This document shows, in pieces, positions 1 through 13,322 of a stretch of DNA of 64,000 nucleotides (its first letter is position 1; every line of letters starts with the position of its first letter). The notes beneath the pieces were generated by a model, which was not told the DNA's origin, ran no database searches, and saw only the letters and a list, made by a program, of their open reading frames with translations. The translations under genes were made by a program, and so were the position numbers. This stretch comes from Stichopus chloronotus. Its lineage: Eukaryota > Echinodermata > Holothuroidea > Aspidochirotida > Stichopodidae. The stretch covers positions 14,305,111 through 14,369,110 of the forward strand of contig CM037836.1 of NCBI GenBank assembly GCA_021234535.1. The letters run 5' to 3'.

Positions 1-1443
1 CAGGGACACCAATCACTTATCAGATGTGAGGAGGGGGTGGCAGAACAAAGTCAACCAGGTGACATGAAATGACCTGGTTCCCTGCCCCACACACATTTGA
101 AAATGGGGCTACATTGCAATAAATTGAATGCACACTTTAACATTTCCAGGCGATCCCATTTTGGCCCAAAAGCACTGATCATGGAGGGGTGCAAAGCTCC
201 CCTGTATGACGTGGAGTAGATGAGGTACAAGTAATGTAGCATGAAAAAAGTATAGGCTGTGTGATAGATACTGTAGTCCTGCGTGCTGGCAGGACTGTCT
301 AAGTTGGGCACCATCATCTGTTAGTGTGAAGTGTACAAATAAATGTTTTGCTTTACAAGCCAAAAGATGGCAGGAAGGGGCACTTTCTAAGCTTCATGCA
401 CCCTGTCTTGAAATATGAATCTCCTAGCTGTCTGCAATTTCGTAATTATTGGGAAACTTAATCTATGGTTAATTGCTATTACATATATCAGATGGACTGA
501 GGTGATACAAAAATAACAATGAGTTATGCCTCCTCGTTAATTTATTCTGAAAGCATTTTTGGGGTAGGATGAGGCTAAACTGCAATGAAGTGAACGAAAA
601 AGTAATATCTCAAATATTGCAAAACTATTTTCCTTTGTTTGACTGACTTGTTTCTGCTTGCCATATTGGCACCAGATTGCATTGCAGTTTACATAGCTCT
701 GTGACTGAGAAAGTGTAATCATATAGACCAAAATGCAATGCAGGATGCAGTGATGTAATATGCATGTAGTTTAATAAGGGAGACCTGAACTAAGTTTCAG
801 AATGCTGTAATATTGTGGTGTTTTTGAGGCTAAGTATAATGTTATAACATGGTTGTTATAATATGAATACACAGCATAATTAAGCATTTCACAGAACTGT
901 CCAGGACTTTATGTTTGGCAAAACGTCCAAAACATCACAGTTTTTCCTCTTTGCCGCTATTGATGGGAATATACAGGTAGGGGCATTTTGATTTTGCTTC
1001 CACTAAAAAGTGTGGGGGGGGGAGAAACATGTTGTGTCATGGCTCCTAGCTAAAAAAGTAGTGGATTGACATGTTTCCCTGTCCTCCAGGATCACTGCCT
1101 ATATATTGTTCATGAACCATTTTTTATTTACAGGATTGCTGCTTTAAACAAACATATTTCTCAGTTTCTTCTAAAATATTCAATAAGAAGGCCAATTGTA
1201 CTCTTTTCATTCTCTGTTTTTCCTACACCTACTTGAACACACAATTCCTTTTTGATTATTTTATAAGTCCAAGATAGTTCCAAGTAATTAAACCATAAGT
1301 GCACTCAGTACAGTATCCACATGCAATTTTATCTTTATTCTCAATGCATAGCGTGACATAGAGGATAAAAACAGTGAACTTAGCGAGTTTCAAAAACTTT
1401 ACTTTGTATGAAATATGTCATAGATATCTGTCAACAGTTTTAC
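1..1443. other. No gene recognised
   Basis: AT-rich sequence with a short G tract near 1014. A minus-strand open frame at 51-317 lacks family resemblance and sits among frames of equal length, so it is not called. Confidence 0.6.
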
Positions 1444-2591
1444 GTAACGTCCGCAACAAAAAGTTGGTAGTGCTGTGAATCATGGGGAATACATGTTAGC
1501 CCAACTGTCACTATTCAGTTGTTTGATTTTCCTACATTTTGAAAACTATTTCTAGTACAAAATACTAATACAGTGGTAAGCCATACAGATTGTTCATGCA
1601 TGAAAGTGACCACGATTCATAATGGACCACTTGAAAAATTCAACACACAAGGGTCCACTCATCACATAAATATATCCAAATTGTTGGAATGACTCCTATT
1701 TACATTCTAGCAAAAACAGGACACCACCTTAAAAGAAGAGATACAATTAAATCAATTCTGTAGTAAATGATGATATTGCATTCTCATATAACATCAAAAA
1801 TTTGCGTCAACAATTACTGATGTAACGTCCGCAACACATCTTTCTAGTTATTAATGTGCCAAAAGTAAATGCACCTAACATTTTACTTTTTACAGACACT
1901 ATAAGCAGTGTTGATACATTTCATGCACATAACATTACATAACTGTTTATTATTTGTTATGTATTTCACAAAAAATCACATTTTCTGTTGCGGACGTTAC
2001 ACTCTGTTGCGGACGTTACATGTGTTGACGGAATTCCTAATTTGCTCCATATCACTAAAGTGTAATATGTAGGGAAGAACTATATTGTCCAATACAAAGG
2101 GTGTAGGGAGTCTTTGCACTAAATGCAAAAAGTGAAACAAAATCTCACTGCAGCTTCAAGATACTTGGCTTAAAACAATGTTGCGGACGTTACAAAAGTG
2201 TTGACGGAAAATGTCAATTTTTTTTTAAAGTCACATATTCCTGAAAAACAATGGATAATGTAAACTCTTATGTTTGTGGTATGTATTGGTTTAACATAAT
2301 ATTCTGGGTAAGCACACTAGACATTCAAGTTTCTTTTTTATCTTACACTGAAGGACATGTTAAGTTAGCATACAATTGTTGACGGAAAATGTAACGTCCG
2401 CAACATCATCTTTGTGTAACTACCAACCTAAAATATAGGAACATTTTTAAGATGATTGTTTATTGTAATAATCCCCCTTCATCATGTTTCAAAGTCATAA
2501 TTATGTCAATCCCATACATTATTTTTTGTTGAAATGACAGTCCTGGCAATGTTCTGCCCATTTTATGTTGCGAATTTCCGTCAACAATTTT
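1444..2591. repeat. Dispersed field of two short motifs (TGTTGCGGACGTTACA and TGTTGACGGAAAAT)
   Basis: Motif A occurs on the plus strand at 1986, 2005 and 2179 and on the minus strand at 1444-1458, 1821-1836 and 2391-2406. Motif B, sometimes decayed, occurs on plus at 2022, 2199 and 2377 and on minus at 1802-1815 and 2576-2591. All share a TGTTG head. The sequence between copies is ordinary AT-rich DNA without visible homology, so this is not a simple tandem repeat. At 2377-2406 the motifs abut tail to tail. Function unknown. Confidence 0.8.
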
Positions 2592-3053
2592 GGACAAAAG
2601 TAGCAAGAAGCATGCATTAAGAGAAATCGCTCACCTTTCATTATGCTATGGTAGCTCAAGCAATACCTTTGCATAATAAATATAATAATATAATTTGCTT
2701 AACAAGAAACATATTTCCACAAGGATCTCTGAACATACAATCTGACTTTTTGCACATGTTAAAACAACCACAGCCATATGAAGGAAGTTACTGGAAAGGT
2801 TTAGTTCAATTTAGTGAATTTCACAACATAACTAAAGGTGTTTCTTTAAGCTACAGTAGCAGCAAGCTTATTAAAAATGGTAAGAGGTTAGACAGATAAA
2901 TTAGTAGGTAAAAGGCAAACTTTCTCAGCAGTAGATATGACAGGTCCTCTGACCAGCAATGTGTTTTATGGTAGAACAGACAGGTTAGGGTGGATTGAGA
3001 CAAAAAATAAGTGAAAGTCAAAACATCGACAAACTTTGATTTTCTTTACTTAC

Positions 3054-3100
3054 ATAGATTGGTGATGCTCCTGGGTTGAGGGTGATGTGACACTCTTCCT
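3054..3100 (-). other. Candidate 47-nt minus-strand micro-exon
   Basis: The minus strand reads TTTTTCCTTTTTAATGCAG (a strong acceptor), then 47 nt, then TCTAT/GTAAGT (a consensus donor). One frame reads EECHITLNPGASPIY with no stop. The peptide vaguely resembles the linker before Gypsy reverse transcriptase (HxIxLxPGAxPIY), so a retroelement scrap is an alternative. It might be an exon of a minus-strand gene starting near 29.85 kb. Confidence 0.25.
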
Positions 3101-3269
3101 CTGCATTAAAAAGGAAAAATTCAGGTAAAAATTATTTGCATATGTGGAATGTTTGACTACAGTACATAATGGAAGGCTTGTCTAATACTGTGAACCTCTC
3201 CACAGTAGGCACTGCTTCGAAACCGTCTAAGTAAGTCTTAATCTTCAATTAAAAAAGGAATAGTTTACT

Positions 3270-3780
3270 CCTCAACCTTGACTGAAGTTTGTAAAGAAAT
3301 TGGCTACTGACGAAAATTGATATTTTGTAAAAATTAAGAAACATTTTTCTCTCTTTGTTGCTTAAAACATACCTAAACAGCATATTCAGTTCAGATGTCA
3401 TGCATTTTTTAAGTGCATAGTGCAATGGGGAACTTGTGATGTTGCCTCTAGGCACAACCACTGTACAATACATGAATATCCTTTGCATTTCTTTTATCCT
3501 GACTAGTCTCAAAAGGAACAATGTTACGATAGTTTGAAAATGTGACCATGATTTTCACAAAACCTACAAGGTAAAGATCTTCATTCACTGGTAAGGAACT
3601 TCAAGGTTACATGAGCACTTCATTTTCAAAGAAAGACAAAAAAAATCTTATTCAATAATCTGTCACTGTTACATAGCCAGTTTGGTAACCTTGAGGCAAC
3701 TGGAAATCTTTCCTGACTAGAGACATCTTTCTTCAAACAGCAGTTCGAGTTAGGAACAAGATAATGGCATAGGGTTTGAG
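3270..3780 (+). repeat. Diverged interspersed repeat, uninterrupted copy (empty site)
   Basis: It aligns with 14170-15030 in the same orientation, but without the 345-bp MITE. The junction falls near 3560-3570 (CCTACAAGGTAAAGATC against GATACTTTAAGGTAAATC). It may be an old transposon or a segmental duplication. Confidence 0.6.
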
Positions 3781-6700
3781 TGCAGTGGAAAATTAGTTTC
3801 TTCCATTTAAGAATCCCTTCAAATTGTCAGTAAAATGCCTTTAAATATTTCTGTAGCGCTGCAAACAAATGCTACATTTTCAAGTATACATACTTGAAAA
3901 TGTTCGGATCTGCTACTGTACATGTGCTTAAATTTGCAAAGCACTTTGACTGCATTGTGTCACACAAATGTGATGCAGCACCAGATTAAATATTCCCTGA
4001 CCTTCATGTACAGTTAAAGGTATGTGTAAAAAACCCATATTGTGAGATGCATGCAAGACCAAACTGGTGTTCCATCAAAGTACAGTACTGTATATACTGT
4101 ACATGTTATGGTGTCCGAAAGTGTCTGAATATGTTAGGTTCTGTCCCGCTGTATCAGGATGTGTCTGAATGTGTCTAGGCTTCCGAAAAAAAGAGAAAAA
4201 AAACACCAATTAAAAAAAAAAACACACACACATCATACAGTACCAATTGTCCACTTCTGTGAGCCAGAAGTTGTCCAATAGTGTCTGAAAGTTTTTCAGC
4301 GCAAATGAACAATGTGAATGGGGAGTTAATTCCATGCCTCCATGTTACTAAGCTTCTTTGGTACCATGGCCACCACTGATGAGTATGAGAACAATCAGAG
4401 ATTAAACATTAGAGGTTCCCTGACAAAACAGAACTAGCAGACATTTACAAGTACATGTCTTCTTACTGCTCTACTAGCTGTACCTAGTGTATGCTCCACG
4501 CATGTACGGTACTCCAGTACTCCAGACCAGATCAGCAGGAGGCATACACTAGTAGCCTACCACATTATAACGCCACGACTAACTAGAATTGTAGAACTCT
4601 ACCTAACAGAAGGTCACCAACGTACAGTATCTACGAGCTGACAGCTTTGATGATACTTGATATCATCTGTGGAGTATGGTGGCCTCAGTTTAACAAAAGT
4701 CCCCATCTTGAGAAGAAGTCAATTTTCCGTCGAGGCTGAGAATTCTATAGCAACAGCAGTACTTAAACGTCAACAGATAAACATAATGTGGCACCTCAAC
4801 ACATGTTGCTGTACGGTACATGGATGGTGTGTGACAGAGATTAGGGGCCACATGATTGTCATTGCATGGACGATACAGTACATGAAGGGTTGTAACTTAG
4901 CTGTACCTGTAGTATGATTTTCTGTAAAAACATTAATTGGAACACCTCATACTGTATATATCTGTGTGGTTTCCAAAAATGCATTCTTTACAAGGTTTCT
5001 GTTGGTTCCAATCGAACACAACGATCGCTAATAAATTAAAAACAATACTGAACTGCATACAGGGATAAGTATAGATCTGCAAAGGGGATTATCCAATTCT
5101 GTTGAAGTCACTTACTGTTAGAAGTGGGCAACATCATGAGATCTTCAAACCATCATAGTCTCTTATTCAAATTCAGAAAACATTTTATCACGCCTACAGT
5201 ATCACAGTACACAATGTTTCAGGGTTACATGCACGACCTTCACAAAACTTCAGATTGTTCCCTCATACCATGCAGGTATTTTCATGCATTGATACAACAA
5301 AGTGTCGTTTTCTATTTCCAACAGAAATGACTAAGAGGTGCACCTGTTGACATTGTGACTAAGAAGGTTTCAAGATGAAGTCGATGAGGTCGCTGAGGTC
5401 TTTACCACACCACATAAGTCTAATAATTCATGAAGATTTTCATGATTAATGTCAAAATGTACAGCGCTCCAGAGAAAGGCTGGATAGGACACCATAAACT
5501 ACTGTACCTTCAAGAAGTGAACAGAGGTACACATTCCTATGAAGCAAAATAACAATGCCAGAGGAAATACTGTAGTAACCTATTGTAGTATACAGTATTG
5601 TAAACAACTCTACATGTTATGTTCCTACCATGGGCAGATTTACTTCCCTGGGATGAACTGTCTGTGCAAAATGAGCATGCATTGCAGTTATGAACTGATG
5701 CTCAGAGACTTATTATGTAAATCAGAATAAATTGGGATTTATGTTTATGAAATTTGTCCTTAATTTTTACATATCTGTAACACTTTGCTGGTTTTGACAG
5801 TTTTTGAAAAAAGCAGGTGTGGTAGACTAGTATAGTACAGTACAGTGAGTTTGGATGTAACCTATTGCAAACACTCGTTGAGTCTCATTGATTCTGAGTA
5901 CAGTACACTGGTTTTACATCACTTGGATAGCACTATACAAAGCCTCTCTGAGAATGAGCACACACCTCTTCTCAAGTTTAACGCTGGAATATGAGTTGTA
6001 CTGGCAATCGCCACGTTGACAACCTTTGTTCTTCCTCAGTGTTTCAGGGAAGAGAAAGAAGAGGAAAAGTTACCGGTCACAAAATCTGAGAGAGAAGTAT
6101 GCATTTATTTCCCAGATACTATATCTGAAATATGACAATTGTCGGGATATTTTTGTTGGCCCTCCTCAGACTCTCCACAAATGCCTAGCCTTCCATCATT
6201 TACTTTAAATCAAACAGACCAATGGAATGGATATGAATATCCATACATGAAAAATGAGGCTTAAACAATATTCCTTCTTTTTTTGTAGTGGCTATAACAT
6301 GTACAGTATTTGACTTTCTGTGGTAAAATATGACAAATTTTCTCAACTTATATTCCAGCTTCATTTAAATGCACCCCAGATCAAAGCAAAAATCTCTGTG
6401 GGAAGCAAAAATCTCCACGGGAGGCAATGGAGGTACTGACTTACTCAAGTCTCAGTACCTTGAAAACTGATACCGTATCCACTGTCCACAGTATTTTAAA
6501 GGCACTTGTGGCCTGGTCTTAGTCTTGCGTCTCATGATACATAGTCTACAGCCCCAATGCAAAACGGCAGTTTGGCATGCCATTGATCTCAAATGCTCTG
6601 CAGCGTGAACTACAATACTGTACCTACAGACATTGAGTTGTATGGATTGTGGGCAGATCTCTGCTGTGACCACACTACAGTACGCAGTAAAATAACTCAG

Positions 6701-6877
6701 TGCTATTTCATTCACTCGGTGATATGACTGGCATGAGAGATGAAAGACAGAGGTTCGTCTTTGTTCACTTCAATCACTCCTATTGTTTTGGAGTTTTGAA
6801 TTTTGTTTGATTAGAATAGTATGGAAATTAAAATGTTAGAGTCTTAAGGTGGCAACCTTACCATTGGGTAGTATCAA
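3781..6877. other. No gene recognised; TACTGTA-rich, with GTGTCTGAA repeats
   Basis: The word TACTGTA/TACAGTA recurs roughly every few hundred bases, for instance the cluster at 4081-4105. Between about 4111 and 4290 the phrase GTGTC(T/C)GAA(T/A)GTGTC is repeated several times. Short open frames have no recognisable product. Confidence 0.6.
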
Positions 6878-7221
6878 AGGGAAATAGGGCGTTTGTTTCA
6901 CAGAAAACATCCATACTATTAAAACCAATGTTTGTGGACACAGAATGATAGATTATTGAAAATAAGGTAGGACAGTAGCCTTCTTTTCAAGAAATAAGTT
7001 TCTCACAGAGAGAAAATCAGTTATTTGTTGCTCAACACCAATTTGTTCACCCAAACTTTTCAAAATTCAAATGATGCATCTTCCATTACTCATCACATGC
7101 ATAATGTTTTCAGGAGATGTTCTTCGGCAGGTGTTTATTGATGAGACTGGACGGTTTAACAATGACTAAAGCTGTTTCTGTTTTACGTCATGTTGGTGTA
7201 TTCTAAACACCCTATGTCCCT
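6878..7221 (-). mobile_element. TTAA-flanked MITE, family 1, copy 1
   Basis: A 344-bp element with terminal inverted repeats AGGGAAATAGGGCGTTT and (reverse complement of the right end) AGGGACATAGGGTGTTT. The right flank is TTAA and the left TCAA, a one-base decay. It is similar over its full length, in opposite orientation, to 14461-14805. It has no open frame of note. The TTAA duplication recalls piggyBac-mobilised MITEs, though the ends are not CCYT-type. Confidence 0.75.
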
Positions 7222-10200
7222 TTAAAGGAATGCTGGAGCAATGCACGTAGTACAAACTGTGTGAAAACAATGGAACTGATGGTCACACACTACAGTATAC
7301 TATGTGTGGATGAGAAGTGCAAGTGTTTGAAACAATGTAGGCGATCAGGAACTGCAACAAAAAGGCATGTCTGTTTTTATTCCTTACTGAGCTGCAAGTT
7401 GCCTGGCTAGCCTAATTTGCCAGTCACACCAGAAGAGAGCCTCCGGGAGGACCACTTCCGCGCTGGGAGAGAAAGCCTTTCCCTAACCTCATAATTTATG
7501 CGCATATACACATATGGATGAAACCACATGGCTGAAAACGCAACGAGTTAACGAGGAGAGCCTTTTGATACACTCAAGGTCATTGATCATGAAAAACAGT
7601 GATCTTGACTTGACCACATTTTTCCAGGAAACAAATGTCTCTGACCAAAAGCTGCCTCAGCCTGGTCAAATGAGCCGGCGCCTCCTGGACTGGCTAAACT
7701 GATAATTTAGAAATTGGGAAACATTTGAGCCTTGAGAAATTTAATGTAAAAGTCTGCAATTGCATGTACAGACATAAGCCTACAGTATGCAGCCAATTCC
7801 AGTCATGAATGAGACTGGAAGAGTGCAAGAGTGATGATGTCAAAGACACACCTACGGCCATGTATGTGTGTACAGTCCCTATATACAAGTAGGACTTCAG
7901 TTCCAACTCAAAATTAAAAAGTTCTCACAATTAATTCCTGCATTTTAGCTCCAGAATGTGATAGGTAAGAAAATACCAATTGGAGGCCTTTTCCATATCA
8001 AGTGCATATTACTTTTGGGCCTGTAAAGTCGATAAGAAATTCCGTGGGTCATGTACAGCACAGTCGGTGGATTGTAGGATGCAACAACCAGGGAGCTGAA
8101 ACTTAGGAGATACCGTACCTCTGACGGTTTCATTCAAGATGATCTTATTAGATTTTTCGTCGGTGTGATAAAAGTTTCAGTTCATAACAGATGATTACAG
8201 CTCAAGGTTCCCTTCCGTTTTGTGTGACAAGCCTGATTCCTAGACTGTGGTATCAAAGTAATCTTCATTCACATACCTACGTACTGTACTTACATCCTAC
8301 TGTATGAATCTATAGGATTTACGGACAAACCAACACTTTGATGCCAACGTGGCAGCTGACAGTTAAGTTCTTGTGACATCTACCTGCTGCATATGTCATC
8401 AATCAACTGATGCTTGGTTGTCCGTCTACTAGACAATAAGAGTGGTGGATTTAAAATGTGTATCTTGCTTTGAATATTTCACATAGTCACTGTTGCTCCC
8501 CTTTAATTCCATTTTTTCCACCTGCAATTTTGAACTTCTCAACTCAGCATCTGCCATTTTTTCTGAAAATTTGTTTATTTTCCAGACTGCCATCTGTAGA
8601 GTGACAAACAATTTAGTGCAGGTGAAGCAACTAGCGGGAGTCTAGCGCACCACTGTATGGTAACTGGTCCATTACATAACAGTAAGGTGTGTCTCAAAAC
8701 CAATGACCCAAACAATCCGTCAGGTGTCAGGCCACACACCTTTGAGCTCCTTGTAACAAAAGCTCTCTAGGAAAGGTCTTCATGCCCTGACAAAACCTGC
8801 ATAAGGGGATCACTGAAAATTTTGGAAGGCATTCTTGCGGAATACACCCTGTACCTTTAATGCTCCAACTACACCTAATTTCAATAAACACAAGTAGAAA
8901 ATTTGCTTATTAAATTCAGTGATTTTATTTTATTCAATCGACCTTCAGGCAAGTACGAAGTGCACTTCTAATTTGCCATTTTCTTGAGGAGGACGTTGCA
9001 CAAGATGCTAAGTGCTTTCCCATGCAGTTGCCGGAGAGACGTACAGTCGGCAAAGTCACGTTGGTAATATCACCGACTACCTTCAACGTTGAACCACACC
9101 CTGTCCAGAGCAAATACTGTACGAATTGTGTCTCACAGTGCATGCACAGGGAGGCGGGTACAGTACTGACTACAGTACACTGAGTACAAAGGTTTCCATC
9201 CGGATTATCGGTGGCTTCTGATCAATGCTTTTGCAGACTAGAAGAGGAATTGCTTCTACGATCCTCTCCGAATAAGAATTTACTGTACAACAGAACTAAG
9301 CAGAACTCAGATTATCGGACAGAAGATACTGACTTCAGGGAATAACATATCCAGTACTACCTTGCACTTTGTTACATGGACGTACCAAATTTATACACAA
9401 ATGAAAACATTTGCGGCACAGTTTTTTTTTACCAATAGTTCTCTAAAGATTGTAGAAACCTCCACAACTGCTGCACAAAATTTGAACACTAAATTATTCC
9501 CTGTATTTTACCACATTATGATTATTCAGTCTCCTGGTTTTAGGTGGGAAAAGTCCCCAACTGGTTTGGTTACATATAAGCAACTCACACCTGTCTTAGC
9601 ATAACAAATGCACCCATATCTACCATACAAACAGTATTCGTAACCTTCAGCAGTGCTATTGGCACCATCCAGCCTAATACCTGACTAGCACCTCTTCCCC
9701 ATTCTGCCATCCAGATGTGCCTTGAGTGGGGGGGATGTTCAAATGGCAGATATTCAATCCGCATTTATCACCATTTTGATCTGAACTCGTGATTCGCTTT
9801 TGGATTGATTTTCCAAATGGGAGTGTATTTGCTATGTTGAGACCAGTTAGTGAGAAGTGAAGTGAACCAACCAACTCTGCCTGGTTTGAGGGCTAGGGAC
9901 AGCAGAGCGCCAAATATTCCACCTGCATAACAGAAGATACTTTTGGAGGTTCCAAAAGGGGTGAAAACGTCCCGAAATTTCTGCCAGTGTCTGAGACTGT
10001 CCTGAGTCCAACATCAACAGAACACCGAGTCCTGCACACAAATGCCATCATGACTTTACAACATGTATCAATGATAAGTAGTGTTGCAGTCTTGGTCGGC
10101 CTCCACCTTGAAGTCTCAGTGAGCGGCCTCCACTGTTATGATACAAGCCTCTGATCAAAGTCGGCCTCGGCCGCAGTCTTCCACGACTCGACCACGACAC

Positions 10201-12759
10201 TGACGATTGGAAAACCTACCTTTACTATTGGAGTCCATGGCACTTAAGAATTGAGTTTGTTTTTGTGTCTTCTTGTGTTTCATCAGAACCTCAATGATGT
10301 CAAGCTCCAATCAGTAATTGCTCCAGCAATGTTTGAATTCCTGTTACCTTTGTGTGTCTTCCCTCTGTAACTGGTTCATTTCTATGAAAAAAAAATGAAA
10401 CAACACAAGTTTAAACAATCTTTCCATCTCATTTCACCATAGACTGAAAATTGTATTGATTCTTCTCACTAAATATTTCTGAACTTCTGCTGGGGATGAA
10501 CATTAGACTCAAGCTTGACATTGAATTTTTATTCACAGTGCATATCAGACTGATGTACTATGAATAAAAACTCATATTCAGTGCTGTACAATATGGTACA
10601 AGTACCTAATAGTACTTTCCAAAATGGTACTCAAAGAAGTGACCTAGACGAAAAATTAACATCTATTCATTCTGCAAAAGTGTGGTATTCAAAGATCTCA
10701 ATGCCACACACTACAAATTTCATTAAGACATATTTAATTACACACTGACTGAAACATGGAGACATGTCCAGTACAGACACCAAAATGTAACATTGGGAGA
10801 GAGGGATCAGAGTGACTTTTGTGATTTCTCGCCGATATCTCACTTTTTCATACACACGTGTTCACTCACTTACAAAGAAAAGCAACCCAGTGCAGATGGG
10901 AAGCGATCCTATTTAAATGAAAAACAAAATGCAAGGATGACAACCACATTCTGTATCACTTATGGGTTTGACATTATCAAGTGCTAATATGAATGAGTAC
11001 TGTCATTCACTCAGCATTGATGACAATTGTGATCACAAAGGAGGTAATTCACAAGTTGAGAGAAAGTTTGTGACACCAAATTGTGGTTACAGACATGAGA
11101 TAGATTAGGACAACACAGGTGATCTGGAACAGTGTTGCCTCCCAAGAGAATTTATTGTGACTAAAAAAACAAAGAACTTTGTAAACCTTGACAGGGAGTT
11201 CCTGGCAACAGCAATATTCTCTGAAGGCTTAGAAAAAGTGATAAGAGCTATATTAAGTGGTTGTTTGAAATAGAAAATGGACTTTTAACTGTTCCACAAC
11301 TTGAAAGAGAATGAGACCAACGTCTATTTAGCAGCAATCCCTGCTAAGAAACATACATTTTGGCAAATTTCAACAGGAAATGAATATGCTTTTATTTCCT
11401 AACATGAGTGTTTTAACCTCTTCATATGTTCACATTCAGTACAGGTAAAACTCTATATGTATCGCATGTTAGGCTTTGGATGCCAGGACAGATCTTTGGA
11501 ATGAAAGAACTTATTACATTCATTTCATGGCACATTACAGCGATGACAAGTCTCCCATGGGGCAATTCAAATGATAGACATCAGCTGCTCATCAGGCGGG
11601 CCCCTCGACCCTGTGCCAATATGACGCGTGCTTCGCAATCAGTTGATGCCTTCGGCATTATGTTAAGTCTGCCAGGAAATCCAACTACCTCGAAAAGTTG
11701 CACTTTTCCAAAATATAAATATCTCATTTCAATTTCCCTGACTTTCTTGATTGAATTGCTGACCAGATATTACCACAAAATGGACGAACAGGATCGATTG
11801 CTGTGTGACTGTGCATTACAGACTTGAACTTAATTTTCTAGTGATCAACTTGTGTACAGACTGTTATCTCCGTTGATCTTAACTGAACTTTGACCTTTGA
11901 GGAAAATCAATAGGGATCATCAATTCTATTTAATCAAGTTTGTACTACTGTGTGACGGAGGTTAAATTCTGAGCTACTACGTATCCTCAAACTTGACCAC
12001 ATTCATTGTCTTTCAGTGGGTTCTTGAAGGTTACAGTAAGTGATGACAACACCCTGGGACTCAATAGGTGCTGCCAACAGCAACTTGTCTCTTGACATGC
12101 TCTCTGTATACATTACTAGTACATGAGGAAGCCATCATGTGCACACCATCATGCCACTTCATGGTGGGTTTACAACTTGATGTGAATTCTCTGTATGCAT
12201 CACACTGAGGTGAAGTCAATCGGCCCATCTGAATGATTCACTCATTTCACTGTAGCGCATAATTGGGGCACACTGTAATTCCACACCAAACAGCACCTCC
12301 TTGCAAGTGTAGTAATTCCACAACTTCTGCCAATACAGAAAAAAAAGCTATAGGTTTTACAACTCATGTAGTGCACTATTAAGACTGCAAAAGTTAAGGT
12401 AGATGTGACAAGGGCTACATCTTACATGCTGTGATTGTTTTCACTTTCCTCATGACTGAATTTGTAATTTTGGCAAATCAGTTTTACCACAAATCTGGTA
12501 AGGAGATGCCTTCACTCTGTAGTATTTGGAAAAGAACTAGAACTACAGTACAGTGGCCATCCTCCTTTAAGTACTATGATGTTAGCATCATTCACCTAAT
12601 TTTAACTCAGCATGTGACTTGAAAATGACCATATGATATCTAGCACTATCTACAATTAATATTACTAGCAACCCTTCATGGTATTTCCTGTATGTACATT
12701 TGATCTGACGCCACTGGCTCATTGGAGACTTGAGTAATATTGGCACAGTGGCATATTAC
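7222..12759. other. No gene recognised
   Basis: AT-rich, TACTGTA-rich sequence with short open frames on both strands. Apart from the small palindromic element near 10.1 kb, nothing repeats elsewhere in the window. Confidence 0.6.
10080..10202. mobile_element. Small palindromic GC-rich element
   Basis: The stretch runs from TAGTGTTGCAGTCTTGGTCG to its inverted counterpart ending CGACCACGACACTG, with repeats of TCGGCCTC between. Flanking octamers ATGATAAG and ACGATTGG agree at five of eight positions. Its type resembles short hAT-like MITEs with GACTCG-rich ends, but this is tentative. Confidence 0.35.
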
Positions 12760-13322
12760 AGGTCGTGTGATATGTTTCTAAAAAAGAGCACCCTTCACAA
12801 AAAAGTTGCAAAGCAAAATCCTGAGTGAAAATCCATTGGAATTTTGTTCCTCTCTCTTACCACTTTTAAAATATGACTTTTCAAACTTTGAAAAAAATGC
12901 AAAACAGATGACATTGAGTGTTGCAGAGTGTCAGTTTTTCTTTTGTTACCATACTTACAGTACTCTGCCTCTTGATTACTGAGTTTCACATTGGTAAACA
13001 ATATCAATATTTTTCAAGGAAAAAATACATGCTTCCAAAATAAAACCCTCTGTGCATATAAAATTCTCATATTGTATGTCCTTGAAATACAGGTTACACA
13101 AAGGGAAAAAAACATGTAAAACAAATCATGGGAGTCCATCTCTTGATGTCACAAATTTGCATACTTAGGCAATGTTTATTCATGACATAGCTGTGAAACA
13201 CTAATATGCATGTTAATATGTCAATCTTTGACGGATTTGGATGGAATTTGTGGCTATTATCAACGTTTCCAGTGGTTAATGCACCCAACACTCCAAAGTG
13301 TCATTTTCATGTCACATAACCT
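12760..13322 (+). mobile_element. TTAA-flanked MITE, family 2, copy 1
   Basis: A 563-bp element similar throughout to 45023-45583. The flanks are TTAC (left, decayed TTAA) and TTAA (right). The end sequence AGGTCGTGTGATATG is a degraded form of AGGTCTGGTGACATG seen in the other copy. Internal landmarks include GCAAAACAGATGAC and TTCATGACA(T/C)AGCTGTGA. Short open frames in it are shared by chance between copies. Confidence 0.7.

Noticed and set aside
51..317. Minus-strand 88-codon frame at the window edge
   Set aside because: Equal-length frames overlap it, it has no recognisable domain, and splice sites are not evident.
8429..8611. Minus-strand frame with ATTTTCAG / MADAELRSSKLQ / CAG-GTGG exon-like pattern
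   Set aside because: The peptide is short and unrecognised, the donor is only GTGGAA, and no partner exons are visible. It is probably chance.
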